A stretch of 64,000 nucleotides of DNA from Ruminiclostridium sufflavum DSM 19573 (GTDB lineage Bacteria > Bacillota > Clostridia > Acetivibrionales > DSM-1351), in the NCBI RefSeq assembly GCF_003208175.1, contig NZ_QKMR01000002.1:124001-188000 (forward strand), read 5' to 3'. The first letter of the stretch is position 1; every line of letters begins with the position of its first letter. This document shows, one piece after another, positions 8,851 through 18,718 of the stretch. The notes beneath the pieces are model-generated. The model did not search any database. It saw only the letters and a program-made list of their open reading frames with translations, and had not been told where the DNA came from. A program made the translations under genes and the position numbers.

Positions 8851-8879
8851 GTATAAAATAAACCTTCAGGGCAATAATG
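8851..8879 (+). promoter_or_regulatory. Forespore-type (sigma-F/sigma-G) promoter before sigG
   Basis: GTATA at 8851-8855 fits the sigma-F -35 (GYWTA). GGCAATAATG at 8870-8879 fits the -10 (GGNRANANTW) in all but the last base. The spacing is 14 bp, one below the usual 15. The position is right for sigG, which is under forespore control in Bacilli and Clostridia. Confidence 0.45.
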
Positions 8880-8916
8880 ATATTGACATACTTATTATAG
8901 CTCGGGAGGTTTTTAT

Positions 8917-9690
8917 ATGCTTATAAATAAAGTTGAAATTTGTGGTGTTAATACTTCAAAACTTCCTGTTTTGACAAATGAACAGAAAAAAGTCTTGTTT
9001 GAAAGAATGCACAAGGGAGATAATTCTGCAAGGGATGAATTTATAAAGGGTAATCTTCGTCTTGTGCTGAGCGTTATTCAGAGATTTAATAATAGAGGAG
9101 AATATGTAGATGATTTGTTTCAGGTAGGATGCATTGGATTAATTAAAGCGATAGATAATTTTGACGTATCCCACAATGTAAAATTTTCTACCTATGCGGT
9201 ACCGATGATAATCGGTGAAATCAGAAGATATCTTAGAGACAATAATTCCATAAGAGTCAGCCGTTCCTTGAGAGATATTGCATATAAAGCATTACAGGCA
9301 AAAGAAAGACTGACTACAAAAAATTCAAAAGAGCCTACAATTGCCCAATTGGCAGAGGAGCTGCAGCTGCCCAAGGAGGATGTGGTTTTTGCTTTAGATG
9401 CCATTCAGGATCCTATCTCTCTTTTTGAATCAGTGTATCACGATGGCGGTGATGCTATTTTTGTAATGGATCAGGTTAAGGATGAAAAGAACATTGATGA
9501 AAACTGGCTTGAGACAATAACTTTAAAAGAAGCTATGAGGAAATTAAATGACAGGGAGAAACTTATTCTCAATCTAAGGTTTTTTGACGGACGAACACAG
9601 ATGGAGGTTGCCGATGAAATAGGAATTTCACAGGCTCAGGTTTCAAGACTGGAAAAAACCGCACTTATGCACATGAAAAAATATATATAG
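8917..9690 (+). CDS. sigG: RNA polymerase sporulation sigma factor sigma-G
   Basis: 257 residues, the normal length. The N-terminal VEICGVNTSKLPVL is the sigma-G signature. Region 2 (GNLRLVLSVIQRF, VDDLFQVGCIGLIKAIDNFD), region 3 and the region 4.2 helix-turn-helix (MEVADEIGISQAQVSRLEK) follow. It directs late forespore transcription. GGGAGG precedes the ATG. It has its own upstream gap of 135 bp with a forespore-type promoter, and a terminator follows. Confidence 0.95.
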   Translation: MLINKVEICGVNTSKLPVLTNEQKKVLFERMHKGDNSARDEFIKGNLRLVLSVIQRFNNRGEYVDDLFQVGCIGLIKAIDNFDVSHNVKFSTYAVPMIIGEIRRYLRDNNSIRVSRSLRDIAYKALQAKERLTTKNSKEPTIAQLAEELQLPKEDVVFALDAIQDPISLFESVYHDGGDAIFVMDQVKDEKNIDENWLETITLKEAMRKLNDREKLILNLRFFDGRTQMEVADEIGISQAQVSRLEKTALMHMKKYI

Positions 9691-9724
9691 CGGACTTCAA
9701 GGAATAAAAAATATTTAAACCAGT

Positions 9725-9784
9725 ATGCTCCTTTGTTCAACAGACAGTAATGCAACTATCTGCTGAGCAGGAGCATTATTTTTA
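9725..9784 (+). terminator. Terminator after sigG
   Basis: ATGCTCCT (9725-9732) pairs with AGGAGCAT (9769-9776). A smaller hairpin (CAG/CTG arms) fills the loop and a T-rich tail follows. Confidence 0.65.
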
Positions 9785-9895
9785 GTGAATATTTTTAATA
9801 TTGTATACAAAATTTATTATATAAGGTAAAATGAACATAATAAAATTTATCCTGTGTCTATAATTCAATGGCTTCAGGAAAGTGTGGAGGTTACA

Positions 9896-10366
9896 ATGAA
9901 GTGTCCATTTTGCGGTTTTATCGAGGACAAGGTTATAGATTCCAGACCGACGGATGAGGGCTCTGCTATCAGAAGAAGGAGAGAGTGTACAAAGTGCTTG
10001 AAAAGATTTACTACATATGAAAAGGTTGAAAGCCTGCCGTTGATGGTAATAAAAAAGGATAGGTCGAGACAGCCTTTTGACAGGGAAAAGATTATGAATG
10101 GACTGCTGAGGGCATGTGAAAAAAGGCCTATATCCATAAATGACCTCGAAAAAGTGGTGGAAAGCATTGAAACGCAGCTGCATAATTCTCTCCAAAGAGA
10201 AATAACCACGGAATATATCGGTGAAATGGTAATGACGAAGCTGAAGAATATGGACGAAGTTGCTTATGTCAGATTTGCTTCTGTTTACAGGCAGTTTAAA
10301 GATATAAATACCTTTATGGATGAACTGAAAAATTTATTAAGAGATGATAAAAAAGACAAGGATTAA
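9896..10366 (+). CDS. nrdR: Transcriptional repressor NrdR
   Basis: 156 residues. The N-terminal zinc ribbon (MKCPFCG ... [15 protein letters not shown]) is followed by an ATP-cone domain (about 49-139). NrdR represses ribonucleotide reductase genes according to ATP/dATP state. GTGGAGGTTACA directly precedes the ATG at 9896, which fixes the start; upstream in-frame codons lack an SD. The gene stands alone between terminators, and nrdR next to the sigE/sigG genes is common in Clostridia. Confidence 0.95.
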   Translation: MKCPFCGFIEDKVIDSRPTDEGSAIRRRRECTKCLKRFTTYEKVESLPLMVIKKDRSRQPFDREKIMNGLLRACEKRPISINDLEKVVESIETQLHNSLQREITTEYIGEMVMTKLKNMDEVAYVRFASVYRQFKDINTFMDELKNLLRDDKKDKD

Positions 10367-10392
10367 TTATTTAAGCTAAATACGTATGGTTT

Positions 10393-10431
10393 TAAAGCCT
10401 TCCTGATTGTATAAGTCAGACGGGCTTTTTT
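10393..10431 (+). terminator. Terminator after nrdR
   Basis: AAAGCC (10393-10398) pairs with GGGCTTT (10422-10428); TGA/TCA pairing extends the stem and a T run follows. Confidence 0.7.
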
Positions 10432-10827
10432 GCGTATTAATTTACTGCCCTGTTTTTACATTAAAAAAGTGATGCTTTTTGATTGGCTGTATGTTATAAT
10501 TTAAATGGTCTTAAATTCTAATGTAACATTTCTATAATTTCTATTCAAAAGTGTAAAATTTATTAATAATGATTTATTATAAGCAGGAGGACCATTTTTT
10601 ATTAAATATTCCGGCTTATCCGCTAAAGTCCCCTAAAGTCAAAACAAATTCAAACCCAAGCTGCGTTCAAAATTAGCTTAAAAGCTTAATCATGTTTAAA
10701 GCCAGACTGAAAAAATAATTCTGCTAAAAACAATATAATATCGGTAATATAAATCAATCAGTGCTTCAATTATTAAATTATTTGAACTATTCGGCATACG
10801 GTTCAGTATAAAGAAAAGAGGATTTCA
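10432..10827. other. Gene-free stretch with orphan SD and MITE fragment
   Basis: About 400 bp without a credible coding region. It holds a TATAAT near 10494 and a strong SD AGCAGGAGGACC near 10583-10594. No ATG, GTG or TTG reading frame follows that SD; translation in its frame stops within a few codons. A MITE fragment and then AT-rich sequence lead to yifB. It may be the 5' remnant of a lost gene. Confidence 0.5.
10633..10690 (-). repeat. MITE fragment, reverse orientation
   Basis: Read on the minus strand it gives ATTAAGCTTTTAAGCT, then GAACGCAGCTTGGGTTTGAA and TTTGTTTTGACTTTAG. These are the central segments of the MITE family in the same order. Both terminal repeats are missing. Confidence 0.65.
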
Positions 10828-12357
10828 ATGGTATCAAAAATAAACAGCTGCGCACTGACAGGCATTAACGGGCGCATTGTCGAGGTTGAGACAGATATAA
10901 GCAACGGTATTCCTGCTTTTGATATTGTAGGATTAGGAGATACTGCGGTAAGAGAATCCAGAGAGAGAGTTCGGGCAGCCATAAAAAACAGCGGTGAGGA
11001 ATTTCCTGTAAGGCGGATAACAATAAATCTTGCCCCGGCAAATCTCAGAAAGGAGGGGTCTGTCTATGACGTTTCAATTGCTATAGGAATTTTGAGCGCA
11101 AAAGGAGCAGTGAACGATAACGAACTGAATTCCTACATGTTTCTGGGAGAGTTATCCTTAGACGGGGAAGTTAAACCGGTAACAGGAATTCTTCCTATGG
11201 TCAGCTGTGCGTATGAAAACGGGATAAAAAACATATTTGTTCCGGAGGCTAATGCGGATGAGGCAGCCGTAATTAAAGGTATTAATATTTTACCTGTGAA
11301 AACACTTATGTCAATAATCGAGCATTTGAACGGCAAGAAGACTATAGTACCGTATATGATAGATATTGACAGCCTGCTGATTAGTAACGCAAGGGCTTCG
11401 GCGGACTTCAGCGATGTAAAGGGTCAGGCCAGTGCCAAGAGGGCGATGGAGGTTGCAGCCTGCGGAGCTCATAATTTACTGATGATAGGCTCTCCGGGAA
11501 GCGGAAAAACCATGCTTGCAAAGAGACTTCCTACAATATTACCGAATATGACTTTTGAAGAGGCTATTGAAGTTACAAAAATATACAGTGTTTCGGGACT
11601 CTTGCCTCAAAAGGCTTCGTTAATTACAGCCAGACCCTTTAGAAGCCCTCATCATACAATATCTGATGTTTCCTTGGCAGGAGGCGGCAAGCACATTAAG
11701 CCCGGTGAAGTCAGTCTTGCTCATTACGGGGTTCTGTTCCTTGATGAATTTCCCGAGTTCGGAAAAGCTGCTGCCGAGGTATTGCGGCAGCCTTTGGAGG
11801 ATGGAGAAATCTGTATTTCCAGAGCCAACAGCAGCGTAGTATATCCCGCTAAAGCAACATTGATTTGTGCGGCTAATCCGTGTAAATGTGGATTTTATTT
11901 AGAACCCTCCGATAAATGCAAATGTACTCCCAGAATGGTCCGGCAGTACTTAGGCAAGCTTAGTCAGCCTCTTTTGGACAGAATTGATATTCATACAGAG
12001 ATACATTCCTTAGGGTATGATGAGCTCGCAGCACGAGAGTCAGAAGAGTCCTCTGCCGATATAAGGGAAAGAGTAAATAAAGCCAGAAGAGTTCAGCTTG
12101 AAAGGTACAGAGGAATGGGAATATACTCAAATTCCGAGCTTTCTGCTTCGTTGATAAAAAAATACTGTGAATTGGACAGATATACATCAGCCTTGCTGAA
12201 AAGGGCCTTTGAAAAGCTTGGTCTAAGTGCCAGAGCGCATGACAGAATACTGAAGGTTGCAAGGACAATTGCCGATATGGAGAAATCAGAAGGAATAAAA
12301 TCGGACCATATTGCCGAGGCAATACAGTACAGAAGTCTGGACAGGATAAGGGTGTGA
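10828..12357 (+). CDS. comM: YifB/ComM family Mg-chelatase-like AAA ATPase
   Basis: 509 residues, the normal family length. The N-terminal Lon-protease-like domain (1-~170) includes GLGDTAVRESRERVRAA. The AAA domain has Walker A GSPGSGKTML near 222-231 and Walker B VLFLDEFPEF near 302-311, followed by CAANPCKCG and the C-terminal helical domain. In Gram-negatives ComM is a branch-migration helicase used in natural transformation. dprA follows 45 bp downstream, which agrees with a role in DNA uptake or recombination. Confidence 0.92.
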   Translation: MVSKINSCALTGINGRIVEVETDISNGIPAFDIVGLGDTAVRESRERVRAAIKNSGEEFPVRRITINLAPANLRKEGSVYDVSIAIGILSAKGAVNDNELNSYMFLGELSLDGEVKPVTGILPMVSCAYENGIKNIFVPEANADEAAVIKGINILPVKTLMSIIEHLNGKKTIVPYMIDIDSLLISNARASADFSDVKGQASAKRAMEVAACGAHNLLMIGSPGSGKTMLAKRLPTILPNMTFEEAIEVTKIYSVSGLLPQKASLITARPFRSPHHTISDVSLAGGGKHIKPGEVSLAHYGVLFLDEFPEFGKAAAEVLRQPLEDGEICISRANSSVVYPAKATLICAANPCKCGFYLEPSDKCKCTPRMVRQYLGKLSQPLLDRIDIHTEIHSLGYDELAARESEESSADIRERVNKARRVQLERYRGMGIYSNSELSASLIKKYCELDRYTSALLKRAFEKLGLSARAHDRILKVARTIADMEKSEGIKSDHIAEAIQYRSLDRIRV

Positions 12358-12402
12358 CAGAGAAAATCAACTAAAATCAAGCTTACTGCCGGGAGGAAAA
12401 TA

Positions 12403-13539
12403 ATGAAAGAGATAGAATATTGGATATGGATAACCTCATTGGAGGGATTAGGTGCCGTAAAGGCAAGGACACTGCTTAAAATATACAAGCATCCGGAAAT
12501 TATATATCATATGTCAAGTCAGGAGCTCGTTAAAACAAGGCTTCTGACAGATAAAAATATTCAGGAGCTTTTGAATTGTAATAAAAGAGAAAGAATAAGT
12601 GAGATTTATAGCTCAATGGTGAAGCACAATATAAAAATTATAAGCATATTTGACGAAATATATCCAGATAATCTTAGGCAGATTTATGATCCTCCTGTTG
12701 CCTTATACTACATAGGAAAGTTTGAAATTAATGCTTTCATCATAGCAATTGTAGGCTCAAGAAAGACTACAAGCTATGGGGCACGTTCTGCGAAAAAATT
12801 ATCTTACGAGCTGGCCGCAAGGGGGACCCGGATTGTCAGCGGTCTGGCACGTGGAATAGACAGGATTGCACATGAAGGATGTCTGGATGCAGGCGGTAAA
12901 ACGATAGCCGTCTTAGGCTGCGGACTTGATAATATATACCCTCCTGATAATATTGGACTTTTTGATAGAATAGTTAATTCAGATGGTTTGATACTATCGG
13001 AATATCCGCCGGGTATGCCCCCGCTTCAACGTAATTTTCCCGCAAGGAACAGGATAATCAGCGGTATTTCTTCAGGAGTTTTAGTAGTAGAAGCAGCAGG
13101 AAGGAGCGGATCATTAATTACTGCCGGTTATGCCCTGGAGCAAGGAAGAGAGGTTTTTGCCGTACCCGGAAATATAGATTCGGCATATAGCGGCGGTGCC
13201 AATCAGCTTATAAAGGACGGGGCAAAAATGGTTTTGGAGGTAAATGATATTTTAGAAGAATTTCCATGGGGTGAAAAAATTATTGCTGATATTCTGAAAG
13301 AAGATCTGAGCAATAATTTTATAAAACAAAACAGTAAATCTAATTTCAGTATATTCAGAGGCTTAAGTACCGAGGAAATAAGAATGGTAAAAATTATTTC
13401 AAATGGAGTTCATCATATTGATGAGATAATTGAAAAGAGTAATATTTCTGCAAAGGAAGCTAATAATTTTCTTTTTATGCTGGAAATGAAAGGAGTAATT
13501 TCACAGCTTCCCGGTAAAATATTTGAATTATGTCTTTAG
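12403..13539 (+). CDS. dprA: DNA processing protein DprA
   Basis: 378 residues. A SAM/HhH-like N-terminus leads to the Rossmann core with GSRKTTSYG, SGLARGID, GCGLDNIYPPDN, SEYPPG, FPARNRIISG and GRSGSLITAGYALEQGREVFAVPG. A winged-helix domain (DML1-like) is at the C-terminus. DprA binds incoming single-stranded DNA and loads RecA. GGGAGG precedes the ATG. It follows yifB and probably shares its transcript. Confidence 0.95.
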   Translation: MKEIEYWIWITSLEGLGAVKARTLLKIYKHPEIIYHMSSQELVKTRLLTDKNIQELLNCNKRERISEIYSSMVKHNIKIISIFDEIYPDNLRQIYDPPVALYYIGKFEINAFIIAIVGSRKTTSYGARSAKKLSYELAARGTRIVSGLARGIDRIAHEGCLDAGGKTIAVLGCGLDNIYPPDNIGLFDRIVNSDGLILSEYPPGMPPLQRNFPARNRIISGISSGVLVVEAAGRSGSLITAGYALEQGREVFAVPGNIDSAYSGGANQLIKDGAKMVLEVNDILEEFPWGEKIIADILKEDLSNNFIKQNSKSNFSIFRGLSTEEIRMVKIISNGVHHIDEIIEKSNISAKEANNFLFMLEMKGVISQLPGKIFELCL

Positions 13540-13756
13540 GGGCTTGTGAGACTTAATTAATGACAACATTGTATATACAGCATCATATATTAAAAATATA
13601 GCTGATTTGTATATTTAATTTTGAATGATGATAATTATAGAATGATTTAATTGAATTATTTTGTAATTTAATCATTATTTTGAAAAAAATATCTTTCATA
13701 TTATTGTCATTTATGGTAAAATAAATGATAAATTTATATTATTTTGAGAGGTGATT

Positions 13757-14746
13757 ATGGGAAAAGTAAAAATTTTATCAATTGATGGTGGAGGCATCAG
13801 AGGAATAATTCCTGCAATGGTACTTGCTAAAATAGAGCAAATTACATCAAAGCCCATATGCAAATTATTTGACTTTATTTCCGGCACATCTACAGGCGGA
13901 ATATTAGCGCTTTCCTTAACGAAGCCATCAGCTCAAAAGAAGGATATGCCGGAATACAGTGCCAATGATATCGTAAATATGTATATCCAAAATGGAAAAA
14001 AAATATTTTCTTCAAATATCTTGCACAAAATTACTTCTCTGAATGGACTGCTGGATGAAAAATATTGCTCGGCGGGGATTGAGACAGTGCTAAGGGAGTA
14101 TTTAGGCAGCAGTAAGCTTTCGGATTGCTTAACCCATGTACTGATTCCTTCATATGAATTAGGCCTCAGAAAGCCGTTTTTTTTCAAAAGCTGGAATGCA
14201 AAAAATCCTGACAAAAGAAACTATGATTTTTTTATGTGGCAGGTGGCGAGAGCGACATCTGCGGCACCCACATATTTTGAGCCATTTAAGCTGAAAACTG
14301 ATATCAGGGATAAGGTTAACTATTACAGCCTTATTGACGGGGGAGTTTTTGCAAATAACCCCGCTATGTGTGCATTTGCAGATGCCAAGGTATTATTTAA
14401 CGATAATGATGATATAATGATGGTATCCTTAGGTACGGGTCAGCTGACTAAATGTATCCCATATGACAAGGCGAAGGACTGGGGATTGGCCAGATGGGCA
14501 AAGCCGATTCTTGATACAATATTTGACGGAGAAAGTGATACCGTTGATTACCAGCTTAAGCATCTGCTGAAAAAAAATGATTACTATCGTATTCAAGCCA
14601 GTCTTGCACAATTGGGAAAGGATGAGATGGATGATGCCGATGATGAGAATATCCACGAATTGAAGCTGTTGGGGCAAAGCTTAATTGAAGAGTGGCATGC
14701 AAGCGGAAAATTGGATAGATTATGCAGCAGGCTTGTTGTAATATGA
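13757..14746 (+). CDS. Patatin-like phospholipase
   Basis: 329 residues. The oxyanion motif DGGGIRG (residues 10-16), the nucleophile elbow GTSTGG (Ser45) and the second catalytic motif DGG (Asp194) are all intact, so an active serine lipid hydrolase is expected, probably cytosolic because no signal peptide is seen. The start ATG at 13757 has GAGAGG just upstream; a GTG at 13751 overlaps that SD. It sits between dprA and topA, genes that often adjoin in Firmicutes, and is flanked by very AT-rich DNA, suggesting later insertion. The sequence resembles the CapV-like patatins of anti-phage CBASS systems, but no nucleotide cyclase is near. The substrate is unknown. Confidence 0.88.
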   Translation: MGKVKILSIDGGGIRGIIPAMVLAKIEQITSKPICKLFDFISGTSTGGILALSLTKPSAQKKDMPEYSANDIVNMYIQNGKKIFSSNILHKITSLNGLLDEKYCSAGIETVLREYLGSSKLSDCLTHVLIPSYELGLRKPFFFKSWNAKNPDKRNYDFFMWQVARATSAAPTYFEPFKLKTDIRDKVNYYSLIDGGVFANNPAMCAFADAKVLFNDNDDIMMVSLGTGQLTKCIPYDKAKDWGLARWAKPILDTIFDGESDTVDYQLKHLLKKNDYYRIQASLAQLGKDEMDDADDENIHELKLLGQSLIEEWHASGKLDRLCSRLVVI

Positions 14747-14816
14747 AAATATTAATTGACGGCTGTAACTTATGAGAATAATTTGCTTGTTTTTATATAG
14801 AATTATTAATGTAAGG

Positions 14817-14845
14817 TTGACAGAATTTAAAATCCAGTTTACATT
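14817..14845 (+). promoter_or_regulatory. Sigma-A promoter for topA
   Basis: A perfect TTGACA (14817-14822), a 17-bp spacer and TACATT (14840-14845) lie 100 bp before the topA start codon. Confidence 0.6.
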
Positions 14846-14945
14846 AATATTGTTTGGCACAGATTAATTAATAAATATTTTCTTAAATATTTACTTACAT
14901 TATTAAATATTATTAATTAAAAGAAATTATATACGGAGGAAAAAA

Positions 14946-17219
14946 ATGGCTGATAACCTGGTTATTGTGGAGTCTCCCGGTAAGGTAAAATCAATTGGAA
15001 AGTTTTTGGGCAAGGGGTATAAGGTGGAAGCATCTGTCGGGCATGTGAGAGATTTACCGAAAAGTCAGATGGGTGTGGATATTGATAATAATTTTGAGCC
15101 TAAATACATCACTATAAGGGGAAAAGGTGATGTGATTTCAAAACTTAAGAAGGAAGCTAAGTCTGCAAAAAAAATCTATCTTGCAACTGACCCTGACCGT
15201 GAGGGAGAGGCAATATCCTGGCATTTGGCTCATATTTTAAATATCGATAACGGACAAAAGTGCAGGGTTTCTTTCAATGAAATTACGCAAAATGCAGTAA
15301 AAAATGCATTAAAGCAGCCCAGAGAGATAGATATGGGACTTGTTGATGCACAGCAGGCGAGAAGGGTTTTAGACAGAATAGTAGGCTATAAAATAAGCCC
15401 TTTGCTTTGGAAAAAGGTAAAGAAAGGCCTCAGTGCAGGAAGAGTTCAGTCTGTTGCAACTAAAATGATTTGTGACAGAGAGAGAGAAATCGGAGATTTT
15501 GTCCCGGAGGAATACTGGTCAATTATTTCAACCTTGGAAAAACCAAAAACCAAGCCATTGTTTGAGGCAAAGTTTTATGGGACAAAAAAAGAAAAGATTG
15601 AGCTGGCGAATGAGGAACAGGTCAATCTTATTCTGAGCGAAATAGGAAAAAATAAATATATTGTACAAAAGGTCAAGGAGCAGGAAAAGAAAAGGTTTGC
15701 GGCAGCTCCTTTTATTACCAGCACCTTGCAGCAGGAAGCATCAAGAAAGCTCAGCTTCAGTACCAAAAGAACAATGATGGTTGCTCAGAAGCTGTATGAA
15801 GGTGTTGAAATAAAAGGCCGAGGCTCAGTTGGTCTGATAACCTATATGAGAACAGACTCCACAAGAATATCAGCAGAGGCTCAGGCAGAGGCAGGAGATT
15901 ATATAAATAAAAAATACGGAGCCGAATATGTTCCGGATACTCCCAGAATATATAAAAATAAATCTGCTTCTCAGGATGCTCATGAAGCGATTCGCCCATC
16001 TTATGTAGATTTGACACCGGATGAGATAAAGGATTCGTTAACACCTGAGCAATATAAAGTTTACAGGCTTATTTGGAGCAGATTTATTGCAAGTCAAATG
16101 GCATCCGCAGTTTATGATACGGTTAACGCCGATATTTCTGCAGGCGAATACCTCTTTAAAGCAAGCGGTTCAAAAATCAAGTTTCCGGGATTTATGGTTT
16201 TATATATTGAGGGTAAGGATGAGGACTCAGAGGAAGAGGTTAATAGCCTGCCACAGCTCTTTGAGGGTGATGAGCTTGAGCTGAAAAACAATTTGCCCAA
16301 GCAGCATTTTACTCAGCCTCCTCCCAGATATACTGAAGCAACCTTGGTTAAGGCACTTGAGGAGAAAGCAATTGGAAGACCAAGCACGTATGCGCCTACA
16401 ATATCTACTATTTTATCAAGAGGATATGTAATAAAGGACAAAAAATGTCTGCTGCCCACTGAATTAGGCAATATAGTAAATGAAATAATGAAAAAGCATT
16501 TTAAGGATATAGTCAATGCTGAATTTACTGCACAGATGGAAGCCGAGCTAGATGATGTTGCCGAGGGAGAAAAGGAATGGAAGGAAGTCCTTAAAGAATT
16601 CTATGCTCCTTTTAAAGATGTATTAAAGGAGGCTGAGGAAAGTATCGGAAATGTTGAGATTCCTGTAGAGGTATCTGATGTGCAGTGTGAAAAGTGCGGC
16701 AGGTATATGGTTGTCAAGCAAGGAAGATTTGGCAAGTTTTTAGCATGTCCGGGATTTCCTGATTGCAGAAACACAAAAGCTATCGTGGAAGATGCAGGTG
16801 TTTTATGTCCGATTTGTCAGAGCAGGGTACTTATAAAAAAGACAAGAAAAGGAAGAAAATATATCGGCTGTGAAAAGAATCCGGAATGCTCATTTATGAG
16901 CTGGGATATGCCGGCGGCTAATGAGGCATGTTCGATTTGCGGGTCTTTTATGCTGCAAAAGGCTTCAGGCAAGAAGATTTCGCTGTACTGCAGTAATGAA
17001 AAATGCAGCAGCAATGCCGAATTAAAGGAAAAGGCCGAATTAAAGGAGACGAAAAATAAAACAAACTCAAAAACATCTGCGGCTGTAAGTAAAGCTTCTG
17101 CCAAAGTAAAAACAGCGGCTGGAAGGAAGAAGCAGGAAAAGGATTCGGCAGCAAGGAAAAAGCCTGCCGGGAAGAAGAAAGCTGAAGCTAAGAAGAAAGC
17201 GGCAGCTGAAAAAAGTTAG
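14946..17219 (+). CDS. topA: DNA topoisomerase I
   Basis: 757 residues, type IA. The TOPRIM domain starts LVIVESPGKVKSIGKFL and contains DPDREGEAISWHL. The catalytic Tyr300 is in ITYMRTDSTR. Three C-terminal zinc ribbons begin near CEKCGRYM, CPICQSRV and CSICGSFM. They are followed by a ~65-residue tail of Lys, Ala and Ser. It relaxes negative supercoils. ACGGAGG precedes the ATG. The tail is low-complexity and probably adds non-specific DNA affinity. Confidence 0.96.
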   Translation: MADNLVIVESPGKVKSIGKFLGKGYKVEASVGHVRDLPKSQMGVDIDNNFEPKYITIRGKGDVISKLKKEAKSAKKIYLATDPDREGEAISWHLAHILNIDNGQKCRVSFNEITQNAVKNALKQPREIDMGLVDAQQARRVLDRIVGYKISPLLWKKVKKGLSAGRVQSVATKMICDREREIGDFVPEEYWSIISTLEKPKTKPLFEAKFYGTKKEKIELANEEQVNLILSEIGKNKYIVQKVKEQEKKRFAAAPFITSTLQQEASRKLSFSTKRTMMVAQKLYEGVEIKGRGSVGLITYMRTDSTRISAEAQAEAGDYINKKYGAEYVPDTPRIYKNKSASQDAHEAIRPSYVDLTPDEIKDSLTPEQYKVYRLIWSRFIASQMASAVYDTVNADISAGEYLFKASGSKIKFPGFMVLYIEGKDEDSEEEVNSLPQLFEGDELELKNNLPKQHFTQPPPRYTEATLVKALEEKAIGRPSTYAPTISTILSRGYVIKDKKCLLPTELGNIVNEIMKKHFKDIVNAEFTAQMEAELDDVAEGEKEWKEVLKEFYAPFKDVLKEAEESIGNVEIPVEVSDVQCEKCGRYMVVKQGRFGKFLACPGFPDCRNTKAIVEDAGVLCPICQSRVLIKKTRKGRKYIGCEKNPECSFMSWDMPAANEACSICGSFMLQKASGKKISLYCSNEKCSSNAELKEKAELKETKNKTNSKTSAAVSKASAKVKTAAGRKKQEKDSAARKKPAGKKKAEAKKKAAAEKS

Positions 17220-17298
17220 CTCAAAATAAGGAACAGTCAGTATAATATGAGATACAAAAAAGGTAAGCAGCTTAGAAGCAATTAAAAAAATTATTTTG

Positions 17299-17333
17299 AA
17301 CCGAAAGCGCGCAATGCCCTTTCGGTTTATTTT
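17299..17333 (+). terminator. Terminator after topA
   Basis: AACCGAAAG (17299-17307) pairs with CTTTCGGTT (17319-17327), followed by TATTTT. trmFO starts only 30 bp later, so read-through may supply it. Confidence 0.7.
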
Positions 17334-17357
17334 GTGCTGATACCGGGCGTGGAGGTT
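17334..17357 (+). repeat. Degenerate E2 end before trmFO
   Basis: TGTGCTGATACCGGGC then GTGGAGGTTA matches the E2 right end (TGTGCC, loop, GGC, GTGGAGGTTA) seen before fliE and flhF, but the hairpin arms pair poorly. It supplies the SD of trmFO. Confidence 0.5.
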
Positions 17358-17362
17358 ATAGA

Positions 17363-18670
17363 ATGAATAAAACAATAAATGTTATTGGAGCAGGATTAGC
17401 CGGATGTGAGGCGGCATATCAGATTGCCAAGAGAGGGATAAAGGTCAGGCTATATGAGATGAAGCCTCAGAAGTATTCTCCTGCACATCACTCTGAAAAT
17501 TTTGCAGAGCTGGTATGCAGCAATTCACTTAGGTCGGATCAATTGGAAAATGCGGTGGGACTTCTGAAAGAGGAACTGCGGATAATGGATTCGTTAATTT
17601 TAAGAGCAGCAGATGCAACAAGAGTTCCGGCAGGCGGAGCTCTTGCTGTTGACAGAGAAGGCTTTTCGGAGTATGTTACAAAGGCTGTAAGGGATAATGA
17701 AAATATTGAAATAATTTACGGGGAGCAGGACAGTATACCGGATGATAATATTACTGTTATAGCGACAGGTCCGCTTACATCGGAGTCGATGTTTACGTAT
17801 ATCAGGAAGATTATCGGGGATGATTACCTCTATTTTTTTGATGCGGCTGCACCAATTGTTTCTTATGAGTCTATAAATATGGACAAGGCATTTAAAGCAG
17901 CCAGATATGGAAAAGGGTCTGAGGATTATATAAATTGTCCGATGAACAGAGAAGAATACGAAATTTTTTATAATGAATTGGTAAGCGCAGAATTGGCAGA
18001 GGTTAAAAGCTTTGAAAAGAACATGGTATTTGAGGGCTGTATGCCCATAGAGAGTATGGCACAAAGAGGTAAAGACACAATGAGATATGGCCCTCTGAAA
18101 CCTGTAGGCTTGATGGACCCCAGGAAAGAGGCTAAACCATATGCGGTTGTTCAACTCAGACAGGATAATAAAAATGCCACACTATATAATATAGTAGGTT
18201 TTCAAACACATCTGAAATGGCCGGAGCAGAAAAGAGTGTTCAGCTTGATTCCGGGACTGGAAAATGCCGAATTTGTCAGGTATGGAGTTATGCATAGAAA
18301 TACTTATATAAATTCTCCTAAACTATTGGATTGCACATATAAACTAAAATCCAGTGATAATATTTATTTTGCCGGACAGATTACAGGTGTGGAAGGGTAT
18401 ATTGAGTCAACAGCTTCAGGCTTTGTGGCAGGAATAAATGCTGCCGCAAGGAGTCTTGACAGGGAAGGTATAGTTTTTCCTGCCAATACTTCCATTGGCG
18501 CGCTGAGTAATTATATTTCGGATGCCGGCGTGAAAAACTTTCAGCCAATGAATGTCAATTTCGGATTGTTTAGCAATGTGGATACCAGTATTAGAGATAA
18601 AAGGAAAAGAAACTCTCTAATAGCACAAAAATCTATAGAAATCGTGGTAAATATTAACAAAATGTTCTAA
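17363..18670 (+). CDS. trmFO: TrmFO, methylenetetrahydrofolate-dependent tRNA (uracil-54-C5)-methyltransferase
   Basis: 435 residues, full length. The FAD-binding [14 protein letters not shown] is near residue 8-21. The family signatures [35 protein letters not shown] and [14 protein letters not shown] are present. It makes m5U54 in tRNA using methylene-THF and FADH2. trmFO behind topA is a conserved Firmicute pairing. GTGGAGG lies 7 bp before the ATG. Confidence 0.96.
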   Translation: MNKTINVIGAGLAGCEAAYQIAKRGIKVRLYEMKPQKYSPAHHSENFAELVCSNSLRSDQLENAVGLLKEELRIMDSLILRAADATRVPAGGALAVDREGFSEYVTKAVRDNENIEIIYGEQDSIPDDNITVIATGPLTSESMFTYIRKIIGDDYLYFFDAAAPIVSYESINMDKAFKAARYGKGSEDYINCPMNREEYEIFYNELVSAELAEVKSFEKNMVFEGCMPIESMAQRGKDTMRYGPLKPVGLMDPRKEAKPYAVVQLRQDNKNATLYNIVGFQTHLKWPEQKRVFSLIPGLENAEFVRYGVMHRNTYINSPKLLDCTYKLKSSDNIYFAGQITGVEGYIESTASGFVAGINAAARSLDREGIVFPANTSIGALSNYISDAGVKNFQPMNVNFGLFSNVDTSIRDKRKRNSLIAQKSIEIVVNINKMF

Positions 18671-18718
18671 AAATAGTGAGTAATTAGTCCTATTATCAGT
18701 GAATGTGAGCTTAATTTG

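Noticed and set aside
13757-14746. CBASS defence system around the patatin gene
   Set aside because: Neighbours are dprA and topA; no CD-NTase, Cap2/Cap3 or HORMA/TRIP13 gene is present, so a system call is not supported.
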